DNA from: Cylindrodendrum hubeiense
Lineage: Eukaryota; Ascomycota; Sordariomycetes; Hypocreales; Nectriaceae
Direction of reading: 5' to 3'
Length of the DNA: 21,861 nucleotides
NCBI GenBank assembly: GCA_014621425.1
Contig: JAANBB010000576.1
Location: 1-21,861, forward strand
Below are positions 7,624 through 16,733 of the stretch, piece after piece. The position numbers and the translations under genes are program-made. The notes beneath the pieces are model-generated. The model worked only from the letters and a program-made list of their open reading frames with translations, did no database searches and had not been told where the DNA came from. The first letter of the stretch is position 1. Every line of letters begins with the position of its first letter.

Positions 7624-10089
7624 ATGGCCGCTCGATTGACATCGACATCGGCCCCATCGTCAGCTTTGTCCGGCGCTGTCGTCCCTGCTCGGCTCGGCTT
7701 CCTCGCCATCTTCAACCCCTCACTCGGCAACACAGACGAGACCATCGACGACCAGATTGTCTACTACGCCTCTGTCAGCACCCAGTCTGCTCCCCACAAG
7801 CGCCGACGTACCAAAGGGCATCCGACCCAACACATCTCCCCGGAAGAGCGCAATGAGCGCCTGCGACAGATCGGCCTTGCCCAGGGCATGGCCAGCTTCA
7901 GTCGAGGGTTTGCAGGCGGCGCGAGCCTAGACGCCATCGACACCGAAAAGTCAAGGGTGGTGCTTCACGAACTGGAGCCTGGATGGTGGATCTTGGCCGT
8001 GAGTCTTCTAGATTGACCCCGAACCAAGAACTTGGCAACTGACCTCCGTCTCCAGAGCATCGACCTAACCAAGGTGCCCCTCCCACCCCGGCTCCCCATC
8101 AAGAAGAGCGACCCCGCCGACGATCGATATGAATACTCGAGCCGCGAGATGAAGCCATCGAATCTCCTTACGAGGGATCTTCTGCGAGCCCACAGCACCT
8201 TTCTTATGCACCACGATTCCTCTTTGAGTGCCTTGTTTGTCCGAACCAAGCGTACCAAATTTGTCGCAGTCTTGAGCCGTTACTGGGACTTGTTCCTCTC
8301 AACATGGAACGTCATGCTGCATGGAAACCCGGCACGAGACGTCTTTGGGGGAATAAATGTCGCCGCATCGGGCGAGCTCGGTGTCGGCGTCGGCGAGGAA
8401 GACCGTGGAAGTGGCGAGCGGGAGGTCTTGGAGGGACTGGTCGGGAGAATAGAGGGGCTCGTTGACTTGGTCGTATCGAAATTTGACGACTATGACCCCG
8501 AGGCATCATCAGAATCTACAAAGAACGGCGGATCCCAGCCGTGGCTAGGGACCGGTCAAGAACCTGGTTCGGAGGACGGTGCTATATTCCTGGGAACAGG
8601 TGCCCTCTCTAGAAAGTCCCTGAGAGACGTGACGCACTGGATGGAGGACCTTTACATGTGGGGGGAACACGCTTATGGTGTTATTGAGAGCCCGACATCA
8701 GTTCGTCATGCGAAAAAGAGACGGGCAAGCAAAGCAGCGACCCAAAAGCCTGTCAAGGATTCCATCCCGCCACCTGCAGTTGCTGAATCGAGGAAGCCTA
8801 CAGCAGATCCGGTGGAAGAGGTAGTTCCTGATGCCCCGACTACCGACAAACCACAAGCCCAAGAACCGGAAGATGGCAAACTAGATAAGATGGTCAGTTA
8901 CCTGAAGTTGGGCTACGGAACATACTGGTCCTTGCCAGTTGGCTCAGGCGACTCCTCCAAGGGATCACCGGGTCCTGAGACGCCGGAGCAAAGCCAACAG
9001 GATGTTGGCGGCTCCCATAAGCATGCTCGGCCATCCCAAGTCGGTCGCTCGCCATCTTATGACGCTGCAGGCCATTACCTCATCGGTCTTAAGGGAGATA
9101 TTGATGAGGAGGGCGGCGGCGCGGGCGGCGGGGACGCGAGCCTTAGTTCTGACGGCTCAGACTCGGAGCATAACTCGCGCACCGTGCTCCGAACCGTCCA
9201 TGTCGAGCTCGAGAGCGAGGCAACTGACCGCCCGGAGGCCACCATCACCCACGACTTTGAGCATCCAGCTAGCCCTCTCACACAGTCCCAGGTCGTCGGG
9301 AACATGCTCCCTGGCTATGACTCGCACGATCTCAACAAAGCCATTAAGCTCCGAGTCGTCGTTTATGTCAACTGCCCCTTTGTCTTCGTCTTCTTATTCC
9401 AGCTACGCACCGACTCGCTCGCCTGGGACTCACTCTATCGTTCTCTGCATCATCAACTCGCGCCTCTCCGGAAGCCCCTCTTGGCCTCCACGCGGTACCG
9501 CCCTGAGCGGCCGGGCGCCGACATGGCTGGCTCCAGCAATAACAACATCTACGACCTCATTTGGGATCCGGACGCCCTGACCGTCCACTCCTCCATCCCC
9601 AACATCCCCGACCAATACGTCACTCCGGAGCTCTGGTCTCGCCCTGACGCCCTTAACACTCACACCCACCTGCTCAACATCCACGCCGCCTCCCGCTGCC
9701 ACAATGCGATCCTCGAGCGTACGCAGAAGACCAACCGCGGCTGGTGGATCGTCTGGACACGGCTCCTTGACCGCCAAGACGAGGCCGCTAGCACCTCGAA
9801 TTCAAACACCAACAACCTCTCTACTATCCATGAAGCCGGCTCTGACGCGGGCTCCGACACGGGTTCAGGAGACACCGACCCGGACGAATCCCCACCCCCG
9901 GACCTCCGGTCCCGCACCCCCGCTATCGCCAAGGAAATCTTCCTCATCCGTCGCGCGAGCGACCACGTCGGTTTCCGTGCCGCATACGCCGACTCATCCA
10001 CTGGCGGCGGTGATGGCGCTGGTCGCTTGGCACAGGGCATTGGCGTTGACACCCGCCGCTACGTCGAGGAGCTCTTGAGCTTGTTGTAG
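7624..10089 (+). CDS. CCZ1: Vacuolar fusion protein Ccz1 homologue (Mon1-Ccz1 Rab7 GEF subunit)
   Basis: Exon 1 is 7624-7998 and exon 2 is 8056-10089. The 57-nt intron (GTGAGT, branch CTGAC near 8040, CCAG) joins WWILA to SIDLTKVP in phase 0, giving 802 residues. The start has an ideal context (caccATGG). The first longin domain begins LGFLAIFNPSLG near residue 24 and continues DDQIVYYAS, with SRVVLHELEPGWWILASIDL at about 109-129, the Ccz1 signature. The region near 215-460 is long, acidic and low complexity, and looks disordered. The second conserved block has VVVYVNCPFVFVFLFQLRTD (about 558-577) and SLYRSLHHQLAPL. A C-terminal longin-like block holds NIYDLIWDPDAL and ends in DTRRYVEELLSLL. 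In yeast, Mon1-Ccz1 activates Ypt7 (Rab7) on late endosomes and autophagosomes for fusion with the vacuole. The gene looks intact. Confidence 0.92.
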
Positions 10090-10881
10090 TCCTCGCTGTG
10101 GCTGTCGCAGCGACCTGCAATTTCACGCCCTTCGTGGAAACGGTTAGATTAGGTTGACTCTTGGTGCGATGGACTGCGTGCTCATTTATATCCGCATAGA
10201 AGAATGTATATTTATATCTACCCTAGCATATTGAGCTGAGAGCCCACAGGGATCTGGGGAAATGACGTTAAAGCTCTCCATTTAAACACCTTCAGCTGGG
10301 GCGTTTCTCGGTCATGGGGCTCGACTTGGCAAATTTCATGCCGCGCTTCCGTGCCCTCCTCATTTCTTGAGTTGCGGGGAACCAATTACACTCCACCAGC
10401 AACTAACTTCAAACAGGCAGCTAGACAGCTTTCACTTTAAGATAGGATGACGCCAATAGCGTACCCGTAGATCAGGAGTTGCAGCAAGATACTGTTATAT
10501 TTTGTAGGTCCAAAGATCTCAACAGTTCTCAAGGTTATGTACATGTGAAATGAAGTAATGTGAAGCGAACCAAAAAGTCTATCAGCCGGGGGAATCCAAA
10601 ACACCCGAATCCAAAATGAAGGCGAGGGTTGTTTCCGCGATCCCAAGGCCCTTCTTTTCTGCTCTTAAGCCCCGCGCCTCAAAGGGGGGGGTATGTAGCA
10701 TCCTGAATCGTAAAAATAAAAGTCATAACCAAAAGAAGTCGTTTTGTTGCATCGATATCCAAAGAAATGACTGTCGTATAGGATCCGATACATATATTGC
10801 CCAGACATTCATCTGTTGTCGTCTTCTCTTCAGAGCTTCGTGTATGACAATTCGAACTCCATCAAAGTCGTGGGTTACATT
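10090..10881. other. Intergenic region between convergent CCZ1 and the RlpA-like gene
   Basis: Both flanking genes end here, so it should contain two 3' UTRs. It is AT-rich toward the right. Short frames at 10437-10646 (-) and 10616-10885 (+) show no domain. No RNA gene or repeat family was recognised. Confidence 0.6.
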
Positions 10882-11793
10882 CTAGTTGAACGACCACTCG
10901 ACATCGCCACGGCCCACACCGAGGCTACCCCAGAGCTCCTTGAACAGCTTCTCGCTGACGTCGATGTTGTCGTAAGCGCAGCCCATGCACTTGTCGCGGA
11001 CAGTGGCAGTGGCGGTCTTGCCGTTGGACTTGATGGTGATGGTCTCGCCGCACATTGGGTTGCCATTGGATACGGTGCCCATGACGAGGTGAGAGAGGGC
11101 AACAATGTTGTCAGTCTGATCCTTGCCAGAGTCATCGAAACCACAGGCACCGAGACCGACAGTATAGTAGGTGATTTCGCCGTTGTAGCTACTGCCACCA
11201 CTGCCAGAATCTCCGTCATCGCTGGCGGTGGAAGTGGCAGCAACCTCTTCCTCAGTGGAGCTAGGGGCCTCGTAGACTACGGTGGTGGGAGCAACGTAGA
11301 CCGAGGTGGTGGTAGGCTCGGGTGCGACGTACTCCTCAGTAGTAGACTCGGGCACGTAGACGGAAGTGGAGGTCTCGACGGGGGCAACGTAGACCGAGGT
11401 GGATGTGGTTGAAGTAGACAAAGTGGTTGAGGTGGTGGGAGCGACGTAGACCTCGGTGGTGGAGGTGGTGGTGGGCTCGGGCGCGACGTACTCCTCAGTG
11501 GTGGTGGTCGTCGTCTTCTGCTTCTTGTGGTTGGGTGAGGCAGAGGTCTCAATGAAGTTGGCCTGCTCGGTAGTGGTGGGCTCCTCCTGGCCTTCGGAGA
11601 CCCAGACGGTGGTGGTGCTATCGATGAGCTTGGTGACGTACTGGGTCTCCGTCACCCACTCGATCTCAGTGACCAGAGCACGCTTGTCGTGCTGCTCCTC
11701 ATGATTGCGGCGGTGGTGGTGGTGGTGGCTTCCGTGGGGCTGGGCGACAGCAGCGGCGGCAAGGAAGGCCGAGGCAAGGGTGAAGGACTTCAT
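10882..11793 (-). CDS. Secreted RlpA-like (barwin/expansin-type double-psi beta-barrel) protein with YVAP repeats
   Basis: Single exon, 303 residues, ATG at 11793. Residues 1-17 form a signal peptide ([17 protein letters not shown]). A His run ([10 protein letters not shown], 22-31) and a Lys-Arg Kex2-type site (residues 37-38) follow. Residues about 84-200 are a Thr/Ser-rich linker with seven Y-V-x-P type repeats, likely heavily O-glycosylated. The C-terminal 100 residues are an RlpA-like double-psi beta barrel: [14 protein letters not shown], then [17 protein letters not shown]. It has four cysteines (217, 248, 269, 272) and an Asp (278) where expansin-like barrels carry the conserved acid. 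It probably acts in the cell wall or on secreted carbohydrate. Expansins loosen walls, but many fungal RlpA-like proteins have no shown activity. No GPI signal is seen at the C-terminus. Confidence 0.88.
   Translation of the reverse strand: MKSFTLASAFLAAAAVAQPHGSHHHHHRRNHEEQHDKRALVTEIEWVTETQYVTKLIDSTTTVWVSEGQEEPTTTEQANFIETSASPNHKKQKTTTTTTEEYVAPEPTTTSTTEVYVAPTTSTTLSTSTTSTSVYVAPVETSTSVYVPESTTEEYVAPEPTTTSVYVAPTTVVYEAPSSTEEEVAATSTASDDGDSGSGGSSYNGEITYYTVGLGACGFDDSGKDQTDNIVALSHLVMGTVSNGNPMCGETITIKSNGKTATATVRDKCMGCAYDNIDVSEKLFKELWGSLGVGRGDVEWSFN
11266..11493 (-). repeat. Imperfect coding minisatellite, Thr-rich YVAP repeats
   Basis: Residues 101-176 of the RlpA-like protein contain seven related units around YVAP (two [41 protein letters not shown]). 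The DNA copies stay alike, for example GCGACGTACTCCTCAGT occurs near 11325 and 11484 on the plus strand. Unit lengths vary, but all preserve the frame. Confidence 0.88.
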
Positions 11794-12670
11794 ATTGAAT
11801 GTTGGTCGGCGGTTGTTTCGAGTTGTTGTTGGTTTGTGGGTATCACTGTTGGTTCGAGAAGTTCAAAAGGATGGTGGGCTGGCAAGGGTCTGTTCAACAG
11901 TATGACCTTGCAACGTAATGGATGTATAAGAAAAGGAATGGACGATGCCGTCACGAATCTTTGAGAGAGTGTGTGGGTTTGAAAGAGAGAGGAGTCCTGC
12001 TCGGGAAGGATGGAATGGCGTTTGAACTTGTATGGCTCTGGGGGAGGAAACAAAACAAGCGGGACGGGGACAGCTAAAGGGAGGAAGCGAGTCTACTAAT
12101 ACGCCTCGCCGTAACCTTACGTATTGGCATCATACTAGCCCTCAACGTCGTCTTGTGGGCAGGGAGCCAGCGGGGCTAGCAAGGGACAGGACCGGCCACA
12201 AACGAGCAATACGCCTTGGTGGTTCTGGGCCAGGGCTTGGCCAGCTTCGTGCGTCGTCCGCTGGCGATCCCGTTGGCGTGAGGGATGCACGATGCACGAG
12301 GTACTCCATAGCCAGATTCTCTCCCAATCCCGGCACCTCCCTCCCGGCCCCCTGACGGGTACGTACCGGGTAAGACGGACTTGCGCGTGGTTTTTCAGCC
12401 AGCTAGGTATCCAGCCCGATATTTCTTTTGGGCCCTCCGAGGGTGGAGGGCGGAGGAGACGGCAGCCCATCGCACGGGCGTGGCAATCTGTCATGGCTAT
12501 TCGTCCAGGCCCTTCAGGCTCCATGCACCATTGGGATCTACCGGCGCACTGAAGCCAAGCAGACGAAGGGTGCTTAGCGGGAGGTGGCGGCCAGGGGCAC
12601 CATGGCGAGAGAGGGGGGTGAGTCCAGGGGTTATGGTACCATCCAGGAGCCCTCGGTGCTGCCGCAGTAC

Positions 12671-12690
12671 CTCAGACCTGCTGGTCTGAG
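12671..12690. repeat. Perfect hairpin CTCAGACC-TGCT-GGTCTGAG
   Basis: Arms 12671-12678 and 12683-12690 are perfectly complementary over 8 bp with a 4-nt loop. It lies in the gene-poor block, about 880 bp upstream of the RlpA-like gene. It could fold in RNA or be a palindromic protein site. No T-run follows it, so it does not resemble an intrinsic terminator. Confidence 0.7.
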
Positions 12691-13770
12691 CCTGGATTGT
12701 TTGGATATGAAGCAGCAGCGCGTCGCCAAAGAGCCCGACCGTAAGCCATCGAGCGAACCAGACGTGCCTCCTCAGGGGCAGACCTCCTGATGGCTGTTTT
12801 GTCCTTGTCCCCAGCGCCTCCACGAAGGGCTGGAAAAGTAAGCCATGAGGCAGCCCAAGTGGTCCGAGGAAAGCCATCTTTGCTCATCTCATCCAGCCAT
12901 GATTGGGCGTGCTGCAAGGAACGGCCTGGTTGCCAGCTTCCGAGTTTGTGTGCTCTCGGCCATGCAAGGTACCGGATGGAAGTCCGCAAGGGGCGGCCAA
13001 TCGGCGGCCTCAGGTCCCTGGGCCACCGCGGGATTTCTGGGAGGCCTGGAACCAATAGGAAGCCAGATGCAGACCCTGCAATGGCTGGTTGTCGGGTGGC
13101 GGGTGGTGAGCTGGTACTCGCCGTGGATGAGTGGAGAATGGAGGGTGGACAGTCGCACAAGCCCATGAAACGGAGCCCGGCCGCTAGCTGCTCCATTCAC
13201 CGTTCACCATTTAGAACTGCCACTGCCACGGTGCCACCTCACAGGCCCTATGACTAGTGTTGCATGGCTTGCAGTGGTCTGTCCCAGGGGCGACAACGAA
13301 AAGTCTTCGCTGCTCGTTGGGCTTCTAGCCCTCCGACTCGCGGTGAGTGAGCCGTCACCGCGTAAGCTGAGTGTCAGAGATGCAGGACCGGCGTCTTGGC
13401 CTGGCGGCTCAGGCATCTGTCCGCCTCAAGCCGTCCATCGGTATGCATCGGTTTGCATTGCTGCGCAATGGCAGGATGCGGGTCCTCCCAGCCTTCCCGT
13501 CTCCCGCTCCCCTCCATTCCAGCATTCTCCCAGGAGACCGCCCCTACCCACGGTCCTCTGGCGAGATGGAGAGCATCCCTATTCTTGCTCGTATAGCATG
13601 TGAGCCCGGGAAATACGGGGTTCGCCTGATTGCACAGCCTCTCCCATTTAGATCTTCAGGCCTCTCCCCGGTCGCTTGCCAAGCGGGGAGACTTATTAGA
13701 ACCGGCGAACTGAAATAGGGCCCTGAAATAGTCCACTGTTCAGTTGAGGTACCTGGCGGTGGGCGGGCAA

Positions 13771-13801
13771 GGGCTGCGGTCAGGGCTGCGGTCAAGGCTG
13801 C
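13771..13801 (+). repeat. 12-nt tandem repeat, about 2.5 copies
   Basis: GGGCTGCGGTCA occurs twice in a row (13771-13782, 13783-13794), followed by the degenerate partial copy AGGCTGC. It is intergenic with no assigned role. Confidence 0.85.
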
Positions 13802-14129
13802 CCCATCGATCGATTCGCGGGCTCCCTCAGCTGCTGACCGAACAGTCACTTTCGTCTGCATGCCCAAGTCCTAGGTCCGGTGCCACCGGCCCTCTTGTCT
13901 GCTCCGACTGACAAGCCGCGACAGGCCTGGTTGGTCAGGTACGTGCGGCCGGATGGATCGATCGGAGGATCAATATGGCAGATGGGTGGGAGGGGAACCA
14001 CGTTGCGTACTTCTGTTGGTTCATCTGGCATCCAGCGCTTGCCGGGACCTACGCTGCTGGGAGAAAGTGCAGATGGACGTGTGCAGTGCATCTCCAATGT
14101 AGTAATTGAGACGGTGGGGTAAAATGGCG

Positions 14130-15184
14130 TTAACACGAAACACTTTGTATTCTACTGTCGCCATTTATCGCCAATCGGGTGGCACCATTACTGTGACCAG
14201 TCTTCCCGGTCTTCTGCTGGCCTGTGCGACTGGCGAAGGAAAAGAGAAAGAGGCCCTGGCGCTGGAACACAGGCCGGTCTTCGTCGAATATCTCTTCCAC
14301 CAGAAACGCCTTCTTGGCCATCTTGACAAAGTGCATGTCTGCCCGTCTCCTCTTCTTGAAGCAAAAGTACACAACCGCTGCTGGGTTCAGTTCCAACAGT
14401 GTCTTGAGTGTTGCCATCAATAGTGGGAATGCCGGCTCAAAGTAAACGCACTCGCCTGCTAAGATGATATCGGGCTTCTGCTCCAGCACAGCTGTCGGTA
14501 GAGGCTCACCCCTACAACGTGAATAGGGCAGTGTTAGTCGAGGGATCCCTTAGTCAATCATCTCATCGGTCCCCGAACACACCAACAGGGGGTCATGCGT
14601 TGGGGGCGGATTTCGGGTGACATGGGGGGTGAAAACGTACCAGTTCAGCACCATGGCTTGGGCCTTTGTTTCGAGACCATTCAACTTGACGTTATGATGC
14701 ATCAACTCAAGCATTTCATTCTGGTCGGTCACCAACATCTGGTTCTGAAGCTCGCACTCAAGCGCTACGGCAAGCCCAACGAGGCCGCCTCCCGCCCCAA
14801 GTTCCAGTCTGAGACTCCATGTCAGCAAGTAGGCTCCGCCTCCCGCTTACTCTTTGCGGGCCAAAAGGAACACACGGAATCACGAAAGACACCAGGGGCA
14901 ATATGAAGTGCCGAGAAGGGGGGAAGGGACGTCCAAACTAACATCCGCGCACTCTTGAGACGATCTCGATGGTACCGTAACATGTGCTTGCCAAGAAGCA
15001 TGCCGGCTGGCCATGTCTGGCCACCACAGCCTGATCTCACATCCTCGCGTAGCTGGAGCGGCTGCGACAGGGCACCGTCGAAGTCGACGTGCGCCACGCC
15101 AATAGCCTTGAAGACGGCCAGCGGGATGAGATCTTCGCTGATGGTGACTGGATCCAACAGAGGCGACAGAGGTGGGCTGCTCAT
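14130..15184 (-). CDS. EFM6: Protein-lysine methyltransferase, class I SAM-dependent (METTL21-like), probable Efm6 homologue
   Basis: Three minus-strand exons: 15184-14943, 14808-14641 and 14511-14130, giving 263 residues. Intron 1 (134 nt) has donor GTTAGT and acceptor CTCAG; it splits codon 81 and rebuilds SARILELGAGGGLVGLAVA. Intron 2 (129 nt) has donor GTACGT and acceptor TTGTAG, splits Trp137 and rebuilds VLNWGEPLP. Motifs in order: GGQTWPAGMLL (about 54-64), SAM-binding motif I ELGAGGGL (83-90), the acidic end of beta-2 VTDQN, HHNVKLNG, and the post-II motif GECVYFEPAFPLL near 156-168, in place of the DxxY seen in related enzymes. KKRRRADMHF follows. The family methylates lysines on translation factors; yeast Efm6 acts on eEF1A. 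The E-CVYFEPAFPLL and KKRRRAD phrases favour Efm6 over other METTL21 members. Assignment by recall, not search. Confidence 0.75.
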
Positions 15185-16733
15185 CGTTGGCAAGTGTCAC
15201 GGGAGTGTTGGTCTTTGGTGGGGTTGGGCGGTAATGGACTGGCTACCAAAAGCGGAAGCGAAGACTGTGATAGAGCCTGCTCCGTCTGGACGAGTGGTTA
15301 TGTCGAGGGTGGGTGAGTGTCAAGGGTGAGTGTAGCGGGTGGGCGTCTAGGGAGCTGGAAGATGAGCAGGGAGACTGGTGACGGGAGGTATGAAAGAATG
15401 AAGAGGGCACTGGTAAATGCTGTTTGTGGATGAAGTTGCGGAAGTGATGGCTTCGCTCCTTCCCGCTATCGCTGCCGGTGCTGTGTGTCGCCATTCAGAA
15501 CACGGCCAACCAGGGAAGGTTCAGCCATCTCTAAACCAACTGCTTGCCGCAGCATCGTCTGCTCCTGCTCCTGCTCCTGCCCTGCTCATGTTCCTACTCC
15601 GGCTTCCACCCTCACCTCCACGGCCTTCGCTGATCAACCACTGCGCTGTCGCCTCATCCCGATGGCCCTCCTACTGCTGCCTCGACACTGCTGCTGCTGC
15701 CTGTGCTGCTACCTGTGCTGCTAACTCCTCCTTCATCTGCTGCAGATTCGAATCCAGGCTTTGATGGACCCCATTTTTGTGGTCTCTGCCCTTGTGTCCT
15801 TCCTTAGCTCCCAAGGTGCCAACCCTCAATTGGCCGGCTCCCTTTGAGACTAATGACGAGGACGTAAAAACCCCCAGAGTCACACCATGGCGATAAGGGT
15901 TCTTGCCGCAGTCGGCCACGGCTCCGAGCGGGAGCAGATTGTCGGCTGTGACGAATAGGCAGGGCCGACTGTGTGGAGGACCAAAAGCCCATGGGCCTGG
16001 GGAACTCGACTTCCAATATTCGGCCCTTGGCTCAGTTGGGCATGGCGCCCGTCATTGACAACGACTCCATCAAACCATCGACTTCTGCCCTTGATAATAC
16101 CAAATATCACGGCTACTGCCAGTCCTGCTGCTACTGTTCCTTCATGGTCCCCCTTCTCATATTACGACGGGGCTGCTCTACCCCTCACGACTCATAGTGA
16201 CCAGCTAGTCTATCGGGTGGCATCCAAATCCAGTTGTCTCACCCTCTTCTTCACCCATCCCAAGAGGGCGGGCCTCACTTAGGAATGTGGCCACGGCGAT
16301 GCCAGCCTTCAGCGAGCGCTCCTGCGCCCTCTCCCGCCACATCGCTACCGTCAGTGCCCTCGGTGCCTCCTGTAGCTGAGACAGAATGCCTCTGTCCGCT
16401 ATGGACATGTGAGCCGGCGCACCAATCGCCCGACGAGCTGGGCCCTATCCCGTCATCCAACAATGGCCTGGTGGAGCAATTGTACGGAATGAAGGGCGTA
16501 GTATTCCTGTGGTAGGAAGCCTTCATCCCGCCAGCCATCCAGATGTCCGTGTCGATATGCCCTCGTGCGCCTTCGCACAATACTGTAGTCTTCTCCGTTT
16601 TGACTCTTTCTCTTCCTCTTGCTCTTCCTTTCTTACTCTCACACTGCGACTCTCCTCTGCTTCCCGTTGGATGGCGACTTGAATCCCTTCCAACTTCACG
16701 ATCAAGCGCTCGACGGCGCGATATCGTGCTATT
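15185..16733. promoter_or_regulatory. Divergent intergenic region between EFM6-like gene and AXL2
   Basis: About 1.55 kb separates the two start codons. It must hold both promoters and probably a long AXL2 5' leader, whose last 150 bases are CT-rich (runs of TCTTCCTCTT type before 16734), typical of fungal 5' leaders. The middle contains CTG-rich simple repeats. Several short frames exist (for example 15417-15764 + and 15919-15671 -) but their composition follows the repeats. Confidence 0.55.
15555..15745. repeat. CTG/CTCCTG-rich simple-sequence region
   Basis: CTGCTC hexamers repeat at about 15559-15580. Dense CTG trinucleotides recur at about 15675-15745. On either strand it reads as Ala/Ser/Gln/Cys-rich low-complexity peptide. 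It is non-coding by my reading and could be length-variable. Confidence 0.75.

Larger units (their letters stand above)
11794..14129. other. Long gene-poor, partly GC-rich intergenic region
   Basis: The right end abuts the 3' end of the EFM6-like gene; the left end is the promoter and 5' UTR of the RlpA-like gene. The centre (about 12100-14000) is GC-rich, so long reading frames arise by chance. The largest ATG frames are 13196-12672 (-) with 174 codons and 12790-13257 (+) with 155 codons. They overlap each other on opposite strands and show no domain, so neither is called. A perfect 8-bp hairpin at 12671-12690 and a 12-nt tandem repeat at 13771 lie inside. Confidence 0.55.

Noticed and set aside
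12672..13257. Overlapping 174-codon (-) and 155-codon (+) ATG frames as genes
   Set aside because: They occupy the same GC-rich DNA on opposite strands, both Arg/Pro/Trp/Ser-rich without domains. Without transcripts neither can be preferred.
15745..15755. GATTCGAATCC, a tRNA T-loop look-alike
   Set aside because: The flanking bases do not form a five-pair T stem and there is no A box upstream at the right distance.
15417..15919. Ala/Cys-rich (+) and Ala/Gln-rich (-) frames over the CTG repeats
   Set aside because: Composition follows the simple repeat; the minus frame lacks an ATG start.
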